Origin: Bradysia coprophila
Taxonomy: Eukaryota > Arthropoda > Insecta > Diptera > Sciaridae
Assembly (NCBI RefSeq): GCF_014529535.1
Contig: NC_050738.1
Span: forward strand, 8,651,410-8,715,409
Reading direction: 5' to 3'
DNA length: 64,000 bases
The stretch's first letter is position 1, and each line of letters starts with the position of its first letter. This document shows positions 1 to 11,556 of the stretch, piece after piece. A program made the translations under genes and the position numbers. The notes under the pieces were generated by a model. The model made no database searches. It was not told the DNA's origin and saw only the letters and a list, made by a program, of their open reading frames with translations.

Positions 1-75
1 TGAGTGCTGTTCCGGTTCAGCGTATATAAATCTTGTAAAAATTTTCATCGGTTTTCATTGACAAGGTGCAGAATT

Positions 76-774
76 ATGTCACAAAATTTTGATAAAGTTA
101 CCCACTGCCTATTCGATATGGACGGGCTATTGCTTAATACAGAACACTTGTACACAAAACTCATACAGCAAACGATTGAAGAATTCGGCTCGACGGGGCG
201 TTATACCTCTGAGATGAAAGTGTCTATGATGGGTTGCCAGAGTATGGAGCTCTCCAGACGCATCATTGAAATATTTCAACTGAATGTAACTCCTGAAGAA
301 TATCATGAAAAACACAATCAATTGGGCGAGAAAATCATGCCTACGGCTGAATTACTACCAGGGGTCGAACGCTTATTGCGTCATCTGCACAAACATGATA
401 TTCCAATTGCATTGGCGACTAGCTCCAGCAAGGAGTTGTATGATATGAAAACGGAAAAACACGGCGAAGTATTCGATCTATTCAATCACAAAGTGTACGG
501 TTCTAGTGATGCGGAAGTGGTAAATGGTAAACCGTCACCCGATATATTCATCGTTGCGGCTAGCCGTTTTCCTGACCAACCAGATCCGAAACAATGTTTG
601 GTATTTGAAGATGCACCGAATGGTGTGAAGGCAGCAATAGCTGCTAATTGTCAGTGTGTTATGGTGCCGGAAGACTACGTTACGGCCGATTTACGCAAGG
701 AAGCAACATTGGTGCTGGATTCGTTGGAAGAGTTTCGGCCAGAATTGTTTGGACTACCACCGTTCGACGATTGA
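76..774 (+). CDS. Gs1l: Pseudouridine-5'-phosphatase, HAD family (Gs1l/HDHD1-like)
   Basis: A 232-residue HAD-superfamily hydrolase predicted to dephosphorylate pseudouridine 5'-monophosphate or a related small phosphate ester in the cytosol. All four HAD motifs are visible: motif I FDMDG near residue 14 with the nucleophile and acid/base aspartates, motif II ATSSS, motif III lysine in NGKPSPDIF, and motif IV FEDAPNG. The C-terminus FGLPPF and the run LFNHKVYGSSD are typical of fly Gs1l and human HDHD1. The open frame runs back to the window start without an ATG; I chose the ATG at 76 (MSQNFDKVTHC) because fly homologues start the same way. The bases just before it resemble a splice acceptor, so an upstream non-coding exon is possible. 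Length is normal for the family and no intron lies within the CDS. The exact substrate is inferred from family membership. Confidence 0.9.
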   Translation: MSQNFDKVTHCLFDMDGLLLNTEHLYTKLIQQTIEEFGSTGRYTSEMKVSMMGCQSMELSRRIIEIFQLNVTPEEYHEKHNQLGEKIMPTAELLPGVERLLRHLHKHDIPIALATSSSKELYDMKTEKHGEVFDLFNHKVYGSSDAEVVNGKPSPDIFIVAASRFPDQPDPKQCLVFEDAPNGVKAAIAANCQCVMVPEDYVTADLRKEATLVLDSLEEFRPELFGLPPFDD

Positions 775-994
775 AGGAGGATACTAAATGAGAGATTCAA
801 GTACAAAAATAATATCCGGAAGCATAGCTCAACAGGTGTTACGTTGGAAGACATGTTACTATGCCGTAAATATCATTTTATTTTTCTAACTATATCCTCC
901 AGGCCAAGCTTAAGTCACTAGATATTGATTATTGTTTGTTGATATTCTAGAAATAGTTGTTAGAATAAACGAACCATTTAGGAAAAAAATGTTG

Positions 995-1000
995 AATAAA
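995..1000 (+). terminator. Polyadenylation signal after the Gs1l-like gene
   Basis: AATAAA lies about 220 bases after the stop codon, a normal 3' UTR length. The cleavage site itself cannot be placed. Confidence 0.5.
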
Positions 1001-2279
1001 AATCTTTTTGTTAGTGATATTTTACGGATCTTCTTTTCTCACTAATGTAAGGAGTCTCTGTCGACGGGTACGATTTCACCAAAACCTCGACCAAAACAGA
1101 AAAAATTCGAGACGTTTCCAAAGAAAATACCACTTAGACCTCACCAGAGATTCGAAGTTTCGATGTAGACAGTCGACACTGTTTGGTTTCATATGGGCAT
1201 CGTAGCCCGTAACCTTCTTAGGAATTGGAAACTAGAAGTAAAGCTACTTCTCGAATAATTATACCGGCAGCCATAGCACTCTACATATGCACTACTTTAT
1301 GAAAAAGAGGTGATCCGTACTAATAGTGTCAGCAATATAGATAATTGTCAATAAAAGTCATATATCTTGGAACAACACTGCTACATTGAACGTTTAAATC
1401 TCTCCAGTTATAAAGATAAGTATAGAGATATCCCATTAAAATTTCTTACACAATTGTAAGACAGCCTTGAACGAAGTCGAATTTAATATATGACTATTTG
1501 AACAGCTAGATTTATAGAGTTACGGATTCCATAAATAGGATGCCTGAAACACACCCAACAAGAACAAATTACTTCACTGTTTACAACAACGCTATAGTAT
1601 CATTTTTACCTGCCTGGGTCTCAGGTGAATCACATAAAAAATTTTAATTCGTTTTTTAACCTGTTACAGACGGCTGTCATCTGTTATCGACAACGACAGT
1701 AATAATAAACGACAAGCTCTGACTAAAGTGGTCTTATATAGCAAAAAGAATGTTCAAAACAAATGATGTAAAAGATTTCTGAAATCAATCTATGAAAATT
1801 TTTGATCAAATGAAGTAATAGATCAGATACTAAAACTGTTATTATGCTTTCCGTTTGTGACAGGGTAAAACAATTTCAACTTTAATTTACTCAAAACGAA
1901 ACCGGAAATGGGAGAATGGAGTTTAGGGTAAAATCAATTACAATTTAGTAGTTTTCTTCATCAATATAGTCTGCTGTCACTGAATTCTTTTTTCATGAAC
2001 AAACTTCACTGCAGTGACATTTCATAGGAATGAATCAATGTGAAGTTGTAACACAAAAAAATAGTACAGTGAGAATGAAGTACTATAAAAAATGTGGCGC
2101 CTCTACACTGTAGAGTCTACAGGCCAACCGACTAGGCGAATAGTGTAACGACTCCAACTATTCTTATTTATGTACTGTGGTGCGCATATATATTATTTTC
2201 GCGTGCGTAAATATTCATTCAATGAAAGTTTAAAATTGCCACAGTACATAAAATCTTGTTGCTGACTTATGCCTAAACT

Positions 2280-2382
2280 GGAATTTTGCGCATACGATGT
2301 GTGGCCAACCTCGGCTTTGCCTCGGGTTGACACATTTCACATCTATATTCGATGATCTGTTGTGCAAAATTTTTATTAAGTT
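2280..2382. repeat. Short inverted-repeat (MITE-like) element
   Basis: AATTTTGCGCATACGATGTG on the left is mirrored imperfectly by GATGATCTGTTGTGCAAAAT on the right. The centre is a GC-rich hairpin, ACCTCGGCTTTGCCTCGGGT. The same plan, AT-rich inverted ends around a small GC-rich centre, recurs elsewhere in the window. No target-site duplication was found. Confidence 0.4.
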
Positions 2383-3105
2383 GTACAGTTGCTCAATTTG
2401 TAAATTCTAATGTCTTAGCTATGGCTGATTGTCCTATCTTTTATTTCAACTTTAATTACTTACCATTTAAGTTTTTTTTTAGTTTTTTATTAGACCAATA
2501 AAACTGTGGTTCCTATCATAGCGAAATGTATAACCGTCTGCTGTTTTTTCTACGGTTTATTAAACTAGATAAACTTTAATTACATTTTAAACATAAAGTG
2601 GTCGACTGAAGAATTTTTTGAATTTTATGACGATTAGTCAAACACCTTTATATTATCGAGTTGTTCATTAATTCTTTTAACTGGAGTGATTTAATGGACT
2701 AAACAAAGAGAAATGTTTTTGATGGAATTTGATGTGCTTGCATTATAAGCGCTTCACATTTGACACCTTGCACAAACAACTGGTCATTTCTTATTTTTTT
2801 TATGCGTCTCCCAGTGCATAGAAATTTGTTTAGGTCTTTTTTCTTTTAGAAAAAAACCCTATTGTGGACACTTCATCTGTCCGTCCATGTGTCTGTGTCA
2901 CAAATCAAAAATGAGACGATAACAGAATTGTTTTAAAATTGCAATGCTACTATGAGCAAATCAACACCAGGCAAATAATAATTATTTGTTATCTGATAAC
3001 CAATCGCTCATAGTTGCCATTGTAATTCGAAAATTTGGTAGTTGGTAGCTAAGAGCTAACTACTAAAATATTATAATTTACTACCAAACGTAATTTTCGG
3101 CAGAG

Positions 3106-3490
3106 ATGTTTACTATTCGAGAACGGCGCACTGACTGACGAAATTATTCTGCCTGCTTGCCTATTTAGAGCTTGATTTTTTGGTAGTAAACTACCAAAAC
3201 TGGTAGTTGACTACTATGCTGATAGAGAGGTGGTAGAGATGTTAACTGTTTGAGAGCTGCACACCGACAAATGAAATTATTTAGGCTGCTTGCCCATTCG
3301 ATAATTTGGTAGTTGACTACCAAACTGGTAGTTTAATACTGAATTGGTAGTTGAATACTAAATTGGTAGTTGACTACGAAGCTAATAGAAAGTTGGTGGA
3401 GATGTTTACTGTTCAACAGCTAAATATCGACTGATGAAACTATTCTTCCTGCTTGCCTCACTCAACAACTCACTTATTTGGTAGTTGGTA
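3106..3490. repeat. Degenerate tandem repeat with GGTAGTTGACTACCAA motifs
   Basis: Three diverged units of roughly 130-165 bp start near 3106, 3234 and 3399. Each opens with GAGATGTTTACT or a close variant, passes through a CTGCCTGCTTGCC block, and closes with short GGTAGTT/AACTACC palindromic motifs. The palindromes give each unit hairpin potential. No coding frame is conserved across the units. Confidence 0.65.
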
Positions 3491-6143
3491 GCTCCAGAAT
3501 TGAGAAAATTGAGAGAAAGAAAAAAGACCTCACTAGGCTTATAGCAGGTCTATTCTTGTTTGACTCTGTGGCCTAATGTTGCTACTTTTTGTCCTTTTTC
3601 GGCAGATTTGTTAAGTTTGTCAATAATTTTGTTAGGAATTTTAATAAATCGACTAAATCTTGGTAATTGATTGATTGGTCATAATTATAGATGTAAATGA
3701 TTTTGTTACGAATATCAGACGACACTTTTAACAAAAGATGTAGTAGATTCAATAATTAAATTGTGATAGTTTGCCGTATGCAAGAGACACTGAATATTAT
3801 TGCACTAAACAAAGGCGTACATAGTAGGAGATCCATGCATAACATACCAAAATAATTGAGCGATCCAATAGCGAATATCACCGCAAATTTAAGAAGGAAC
3901 ATAATGGGATAACGTTATGTTTCTAAGATTATGTCAAACAATTTGGTAATTTTTTTTTTTGTTTTATGATTATTACATAAACACTTTCCATCAACACAAT
4001 AAAAATAAAACACCGAAAACCGTCAGCAATCGCGGTCGAAGAAAAACTGAAGATTCTCTGGTTTTCAAACAGACAAGTTTTTTTTTGCTTCTATGAAGTT
4101 ATTTATAATAAAATCACTTATTCACTATACGGCTGATTATATGTACTCATGTGCAATATATCTGCGTACGTAAGTTACAATTAACGATATAATAGTTAAT
4201 TTAACGTTTTAGTTTGCAAATATTTTGGTCAAATATTTTTTTTTTCTATTTTTTAATGTTTATTTGTTTAAACGTAAGTTTCGTATATGTTTTCGCGGTT
4301 CTATTAAAACTAAATGAAATGTAAAAATAACTCTCCAGTCCAAATCGATGTTGTTATGGGATATAGATCAATGTCAACATTTGATTTTTGAGTGTTGAAA
4401 TGCTTTTAAATCACGTGTAGTAACAAATTACGATCGATCAAATTCTAAGGCAATATTTTTGAGATGTTGAATTTGAAATGATAATTGGATGGCATTAATC
4501 TGAACATGCTAACTAAACGTCTTATTAGTTAGAATGAATATGTGCATGAGTAAAACATGTACAAAAATTTAAATCAGCCTCTTGGGTTTGAGATTTCCAA
4601 ACTGAGTACCTACCAGTATCCAAAAAGCTGTAGTCAAAATTGTAGACCTACCTTTGGAAATAGGCTTCGAGTTGACTGTATTTAATGTGCGTTATTAGTT
4701 ATTTATGCAACCAGAATTGTAAAATGGCATCTTGGAGTAATCATCAGGTCTTGTCATAGTCCGAACTCTCCAAATTCATTCTGAGACTCCAAACGTCTTT
4801 TTTTTTCGTATCGTATTTACCAAAGAAACCAAAGAAATGTTAAATTACAGCTCTAACTACCAAGACCATACGAAATTTGAAATGAAACTACAGAGTTTTG
4901 TGATGTTGAAGGTTTAGGTAGCCTTTTTAATCGACTAGGAATAAAATTCCTGGTGTTAAGTTCTAAGATAGGCTATAACGGACAAGTGATCTCTGTGATA
5001 TTCCCAAGAGGATTTTGTCTCTAGGCTTGATAACACGACAACTCGAGTAATTCTTAACAGATTTCTAAAAACATTTTTGTTCGGCGACGACTGAAACTTC
5101 TGAGGCTGGTGAAAAGTATCGATATAATAATCTAGGAGTTAATTTTTGAGACTGAGGAGAATTTTTTGAGTTATATCGTGGTAGTTGTTCGTATTAAAAA
5201 AATTAAGCGAGTGTGAACTTTGCGATCAGAGCGAAGCGAGGACAGACAATGGGAAATGGGAAATTCGTTTGAAAATTTTTGTTCTGTTTAATCTGAAAAT
5301 TTGTCTTCAATAAAATAAATTGAATGGGTTTAATGATATTTTTGTAAAATCAGTCAGTCAAGGGCCCTTCCCACACAAAAGGTGGACCTAGTTTAGGTAC
5401 TTAAGTCTGAAGCAAAACCTTCAACTGGAAAAAATGTTTCACTCCAAAAATTTCCATTTTTTGGAAGCACCTCTGTGTGCGAATTTTACTTATGCATACA
5501 AGTTATCAACGGTGCAATGGAACCCCGACTATGAGGACAGTGATGTAGAACTGATTGAGACTGTAATAGGTAAGGGATGGAATGCTTATGATAATGGTAC
5601 ACAAAATTGGTCCCATGGGTGCAAGGGAAGCTGGTAGAGAATCGTTAAAATTTAAAAGTGGAGATTTTTGCAAACGGACGATTTTTCATAGTAAATAGTT
5701 ACTGTAGTAGAGAGACAGTATCCGTCTCACTTAAACTCATTTGCCTAATGTAAAATCAATATTTAGTCAGGGGTTCTGATGTAAGCTATTTGACAATACA
5801 GTCAAGAGAATAATCTACTGATCTACTAAAGAAGTCTGTTCCGATCACTTTTTTCCGAGTGTCTTTTTCATCTCACCAAAGCCATTTTCACTTTTCAGCA
5901 GCCAGGCCATTTTTGTCTGATAAACTAATGAAGCGACTCGAAGAAATTCAAAGCAAAACTCTGACGGATTGCAACGGAAATGTATTTCAAAATATTGTAT
6001 CCAAATTAACGAAACCCGAAAATGTATAAATGCTTAGCCAATTCCAATTCCGACTGATTCATTGTTCTGATAGTCGAATGAATTATTTTAATCAAAATTA
6101 TAGCGAACGTTAAACGTAATCTCCAATCTTCTTTTCTACACAA

Positions 6144-8053
6144 TTAATCTGCTGTTGCATCTGGATGTCTTTCTAGTACCATGGCAACACCTTGTCCACC
6201 CTGAAAATATCAAAAACAAAAAAGTGAGTTGGTTGCTCGTCTACATTTCATTGTCATTTAGTCATACCGCTGCACAAGCCGCAATAACACCAATGTGACC
6301 ATTTTCTCGTACCAATCGATTAGCCTGAAAAAGAGTGCTGTGAGATGTTTTCCATTAATAAAAATGCCAAATCAATTTTACCGTATGCATTGCCAAACGA
6401 ACGCCAGTAGCAGCGAATGGATGTCCAATAGATAACGATCCACCCCAATTGTTCCATTTATTCAAATCGGGAGTGCCGACCTTTTCCTTTAGGCCAATAT
6501 GAGTCTTACAGAACCAATCAGAGTCCATGGCTTTCAGATTGGCAACGATTTGACCCTGGAATAGGAAACAAGTTTGAGTAAAAGTGCGAAATTTCCCAGA
6601 GTTTTCACGGGTATCTTACAGCGAATGCTTCGTGAATCTCCCATGAATCGACATCGGATAGTTGGAGACCAGCTTTGCCGAGAATTTTCGGGATTCCATA
6701 GGCTGGACCTGAAATTGGTTTATTTTATCACAATTCGTTCTCCAATTCCGTAATGACTTTGATAGTGTACCTAACAGCAACTGATCAACGGGATCCTGGG
6801 ACACATAAGTGAAATCTCTTAGGTATGCTTTTGGTTTTAGTCCCAGTTCTTTTGCCTTTGCTTCGGACATGATAAGACAAGCAGATGCACCGTCAGTCAA
6901 AAATGATGCATTGGCTGCTGTTACGGTTCCATGGGGTTTCACAAAGGCTGGTTTCAATTTAGCAAGTTGCTCTTTCGTCGATACTCGAATACCGTTGTCC
7001 CTTTCGACAGTCTTATCAACACCGGTGACTTTAAATGGAAAATTGTATTGAGAAACGGCATGACGCTTCCAGTGTTTTGAATCAAACCTTTGAATGGGAC
7101 GAGATCAGTGAAATAGCCCTTTTCTTCGGCTTGTTTAGCACACGTATGCGAACGTAGAGCGTAATCGTCTTGCTCTTGACGTGATACATTGAAAGCTGCC
7201 GACAAGCGATCAGCAGAATGTCCCATTGTCTCGCCGCTGGAAAATTCAGCAACAGCTGGGAGCTAATGGATGTAGTTATGTCAAAATTAAATTAACGACC
7301 AAAACGTGACGTCTAAACATTTACCTCTGGTGCCAAGAAATCGGGTCTGATTGTGGACAGCAACGACAATCTTTGACCCAACGATTTGGCCTTGTTTGCC
7401 TTCAACATCAAAGCTCTCATTTTGCGACTGTGACGTATGGGGACATCAGACCTGTAAAATTTTCACATTTCGATGATGAGATGGTAACATTCCCCTGACA
7501 AAAAAAAACTCACATAAATTCAACACCACCAGCAACAATAATGTCATATGTTCCTGTCGCGATCAGACCAATACCAGTCGTAATTGCCTTCAAAAATATT
7601 GAATTTCTTAGTTTTTCTTTTTAATTTGATTAGAACCATCGTTTTACCTGATTCGAACTGATGCATGCCATGGTAACAGTATGTGCAGGTGTTTTATTAC
7701 TGAAACCTGCACTCAAGGCAGCCTCCCTGGCAATGTTCGAGGTTTTGACTTCCTGAATTACCGTGCCATAAACAATGTAATCGATCAATTCCTTATCAAT
7801 GTTTGTCTTTCGTAAAAGGCTCCTACAACGAAATGAGTCTTCGTTATAACACCTCAATCGATGTTCTTCGATTATTTTAATACGTACAAAAGAGAATGTC
7901 TAGCTAATTCGTGGGGCATCAATTTTGCATAATCAGTTCCGGACATCAAAAATGGAGTTCTCACACCATCTACGAGAACGATGTTTTTGCCAGTTTTGTC
8001 AGCAATTGTACTCTTTTTCTGTAGCGTAATACTGGTTGATAAGCTCCGATATC
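6144..8053 (-). CDS. HADHB: Mitochondrial trifunctional protein beta subunit, 3-ketoacyl-CoA thiolase (N-terminal exon missing)
   Basis: Catalyses the thiolytic last step of long-chain fatty acid beta-oxidation in the mitochondrial trifunctional complex. Ten exons on the minus strand, in transcript order: 8053-7888, 7822-7648, 7587-7514, 7451-7325, 7262-7088, 7028-6771, 6708-6620, 6555-6382, 6324-6268, 6200-6144. They join in frame to 449 residues plus an incomplete N-terminus, close to the family length of about 470. Visible landmarks are VDGVRTPF, the nucleophilic cysteine in [50 protein letters not shown], the EIHEAF histidine, [14 protein letters not shown] and the final AACAAGGQGVAM cysteine. 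The first listed exon begins inside a presequence-like stretch ([13 protein letters not shown]) and needs one base from an upstream exon. A 43-bp candidate first exon at 11486-11444 fits that phase but does not look like a mitochondrial leader, so the start stays open. The gene diverges from Nipped-A. Confidence 0.93.
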
Positions 8054-8293
8054 CTGGAAGTTAAAGGAAAAACAAACTGAATTCGCAACCCAAGGTCAAT
8101 TTCAATAAGTCTAGACCGGTACAAAACAGATAACTTTTTAACCTTTAACACGCAGACAGTAATGTTTCACTAGGATTTTTATAGCCTTCTTTCGATGTAA
8201 CTATTTTTCACAACACAGGCGAGAAAATATTCATTTTCTCACCTCAGCTGAAACTTAAGGAGTCTTTGTTCTGAGAAACTTTGTGTTGACTTC

Positions 8294-8397
8294 GGGAAAA
8301 TAGTAAGAAATTTCATGTTCTAGGGTGACTTGTTGCTCTTGCTACGCTCTGGCCACAAACAACACTCTCGAAATGAAATTTCCTACTTTTTTCCCCT
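8294..8397. repeat. Small inverted-repeat (MITE-like) element
   Basis: GGAAAATAGTAAGAAATTTC at the left is mirrored by GAAATTTCCTACTTTTTTCC at the right, around a centre containing TGCTCTTGCTACGCTCTGGCC. Related ends recur near 43470-43550, 44370-44430 and 45305-45408 at the borders of a tandem gene duplication, so this is a dispersed family. Confidence 0.5.
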
Positions 8398-9599
8398 TGG
8401 TGAACAAAATACTTCATTAGTTTCGGCATAAATTTTACCGCAACAGACACAGCTCATAACTTATTTTTGTCATCATAACAAAATGATGCAGCCAACATGC
8501 ATGACATCAAGTTTGGACTTTGATCATGAAATTTCAAAAGAGAAACCTTTGATCGCACCTGTACTTTTGCATTACGTCAAATTTTATTGGACGTATTCTA
8601 AGCTACCAATTTGAATTATCGTCTTTTTACTTTAAATTTTCCATATTAACATTTAGTGTAAATAGAGTCAGCTGTGCATATTGTCCTTAAATTTATCAGT
8701 CGAACATTGCGACATAACAATTACACTCGATTAACAGTAAAAAAAAGTGGATGGAAAAAGTCTCACCATTTTTTGACAAACCATTCAGGAATGTCGACGA
8801 CACTCTCGACAAGTTTTGATAGATTGCCATTATTAAATTTAATTAACAAAAAATGTTTCTAATAGATAATTCGTGGACAAACTTTTACAGCAACTAGTCT
8901 CTAACTTTTTCGGTACCAAATTGACAGATTGATGAGCGCTAGAAAAGAGAATTTACGTATCGGAACGCCATCTCTACGATCTGATCTAGCATTAATAGAA
9001 GTTATAATTTAGCGCACGTATTTAAAGTTTGTGGCTAAAATTATCTATTATTGACAATGTTTTCTTACTCTAACTGTATTTTTCATCAAATGACTCAAAT
9101 GATTTTGCATCAGCTCTCTGACGATATTAAGGTCAAAGGAATTATTTATTTTACCGGATACGACAGGTAAAGCAAGAAGAACAAAAATAGAAAATTCTAT
9201 TTCTAGTGTTTAAGTCTAGATTCCGGAGTGTGGTAACGTGTTGTGTCAGAGTAACTCTGCGAAATTTCTGTAAAATTGGTTGAAGAATGAAGAACAAAAA
9301 ATCACAGCTGTATAATTTGAGATGTAACACCAAAGTATATAAACACTGAAGGTAATGCAAATGCGTAGTTACGCACGGATCCCTACTTTAAGGTGAATAT
9401 AGTTTCGTTATGTTGCATATACATTGAACTCGTTTGTGTCCACTTTGTTTAAACTGGTCTCGGTGTCACACGTCAAAATCATAATAAATTTAAACTGGGC
9501 TCAACTCTCAATTTCTTTTTTCATATTGATGAATATTTGACAGCTGACCCCGAGACCAATTAAATTTAACTGGTTTTCGCTCTCCTTAAACAGATTGCT

Positions 9600-9705
9600 A
9601 GGAATCTCGCGCCGCGTCATTCACAATGATTCACATTTTGACATATTTTGTATAAGGAAGATGCCAATTTGTGAATTATTGTGAATGACGCGGCGCGAGA
9701 TTCCT
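9600..9705. mobile_element. 106-bp MITE with 28-bp terminal inverted repeats
   Basis: The ends are exact inverted copies: the left arm starts AGGAATCTCGCGCCGCGTCA and the right arm ends TGACGCGGCGCGAGATTCCT, with about 28 bp matching on each side around roughly 50 bp of AT-rich sequence. The arms are markedly GC-rich compared with the surroundings. There is no room for a transposase, so this would be a non-autonomous element. A target-site duplication is not clear. Confidence 0.75.
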
Positions 9706-10115
9706 TAACACCCCTTAAACACTGTATAGTGAATTCGATTCCATACAAACCAGGTATGGTGTGTCAATATAAGCCGGAGGAAATAGCGATTTCATATTTT
9801 AAAAAAACTCATCTTTCAATGATATTCCTCCGCTCCATACAAATGGGTTGTGATTTTCGCCGTTTTAAGAAGACGAAGAATGACGTTTCAGGTCTATGAC
9901 GCTCAGTAAATACACAATTTGTGAAACTATTTATGTTTCAGGCATGTAGTATACGTTGAATAAATTGGTTTATCGAGTCTATATCTAAATTTCAATAGAT
10001 CATTGAAGTGAAAAATCAAAAAGAAAATGTTGACATTGGCGCTGGCGATCAGTTTCGACGGTCAAACCATGAACTTTCATCACATCCCATTTTGATATTA
10101 GACCATACATGTAGG

Positions 10116-10211
10116 CTGCCCTAATTTGTAACAAAAACGTTTAAACCGGTTTTAACAAAAGAATTCTTTTGTTAAAACCGGTTTAAAAGTTTTTGTTACA
10201 AATTAGGGCAG
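10116..10211. mobile_element. 96-bp near-perfect palindrome
   Basis: Two arms of about 48 bp meet with no spacer at an EcoRI-type GAATTC at 10161-10166. The left arm begins CTGCCCTAATTTGTAACAAA and the right arm ends TTTGTTACAAATTAGGGCAG; I see only one or two mismatches near the AACGTTT/AAAAGTT positions. It is probably a minimal foldback or MITE made only of terminal repeats. Confidence 0.75.
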
Positions 10212-10236
10212 TAGAGTAAACTTTCATTGATAAAAA

Positions 10237-10620
10237 CTTAGCAGGTGCAGCAACATTAGTCACCAGAAACGTAAGAATGACAATACTACAAAAATGAATT
10301 CACCTGAAAGTCGGTATCCAAAACTCTGATCAGCTTTACCTTCAGTGTTTATATACTTTGGGGACTTTGGGTAACACGAACTCGAGTTCGTTTGCGTCAA
10401 GTTGCAGCTGTTGCAGCTGTTGCAGTTGGATGAGGTGAATTCCATAGCCATACAAATTTAGCAGGTACACAAAACATTATTCGCAAGAAAATAAAATGTA
10501 ATGATGACAACATTACAAAATTGAATTCACCTGCAATTAGGGACTTAAAATAACTCTGATCCACTGAGGGTTTATATTACTTCCAGTGTTTGTATACTTC
10601 GTGTGACACACCACGTTTCA
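10237..10620. repeat. Direct duplication of an approximately 200-bp block
   Basis: Two diverged copies start near 10237 and 10456 with TTTAGCAGGTACACAAAACA-like sequence, share ATGACAACATTACAAAATTG and GAATTCACCTG, and end with a CAGTGTTTATATACTTTGG-like segment near 10345 and 10580. A third fragment of the end motif lies inverted near 9330-9355. No shared coding frame is evident, so these are probably remnants of a repeat family. Confidence 0.5.
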
Positions 10621-11556
10621 TACTAAAAATTCACCACGTCATGCAAATTTGATTTTGGTGAATTTGTTTGTATGGAAAAGGTGTGTTCCTGCGTATCTAA
10701 TAAAATGGTGATGTGCGTGACCAAAGTTTACAGCCTTTTGCACAAGATCGAAGACATTGTGACATTTGCAAATTTTAGTAAAGAGAGTTGTAAGTTTTTG
10801 CAAATAACCGAACCATGACGATATAAAGTAGCTATTTATTATTTAAGTAAATTGTAGCTATTTCCTAATGGATATTTAGTTTAAAAGTATATTAAGTTAT
10901 GATAAAACGAACACTTCCTGGTCGGAATCAGATTATCGCTCACAAAATTGACACTCTATGGTATTTCATGATTGGATGATGGGATTGGATGGATGATAAT
11001 CGAGTAGAAGGTTGACTAAACAGATTTCCCATTCAGTTCACCATACAATCATCTTTTCAATACGATAATTTTAAACCTCAGTTAATCAAACTCATTAGAA
11101 AATCCATTTTACGATAAAAACAAGGAAAACCGTTTTTTAATTTTTCCCGCTGAAAAGATTACTTCCAAACATTATCAGAAAGAATACATTCGTGTCACTG
11201 TCACTGTCAAACGTGTCAAACGCTGTCAAACGAGTCAAACGTCAAAGTGGACTATCAACAATTGCAGCAAAACTGTGTTTTCTCACAACAAATACTCGAA
11301 AATAATATTATTTACTCATCAAGTGATCAAAAAATTATGTCGAATCGACAAAGTTACGATGTAACAGTAAAATAGTTACGGTTGTACGCGCGAAAGCCCA
11401 AAATTTTCCAGTGGAAAATCATAATAAAAGGACAATGTTTTACCTAACCTCAAACGTTCTGAAAAGTCTTTGGCGTGGTCCATCATATACCTAAATAGCA
11501 AACAGTTGAAGTTATATTCCGAAAGTTACGAACTATTTTAACATTTACGAGAGAAA

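Larger units (their letters stand above)
1001..6143. other. Intergenic region without a recognised gene
   Basis: AT-rich sequence in which I found no convincing exon chain on either strand. It contains the GGTAGTTG tandem repeat at 3106-3490 and a small inverted-repeat element near 2280-2382. The 67-residue frame at 5434-5637 has no recognisable domain. The right end holds the 3' flank of the thiolase gene, which reads leftward into this interval. Confidence 0.5.
8054..11556. other. Gap between the divergent thiolase and Nipped-A genes
   Basis: About 3.5 kb with no convincing internal gene. It should contain the thiolase first exon and promoter and the Nipped-A promoter and 5' UTR. A GTCAAACG-type motif repeats at 11203-11245, shortly before Nipped-A. 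The rest is filled with small mobile-element remnants listed separately: inverted repeats at 8294-8397, 9600-9705 and 10116-10211 and a duplicated block at 10237-10620. Confidence 0.5.

Noticed and set aside
5434..5637. 67-residue frame with a WNPDYEDSDVELIETVIG stretch, faintly reminiscent of the end of a non-LTR reverse transcriptase
   Set aside because: Too short, no YADD-type motif or other RT block nearby, so the likeness cannot be supported.
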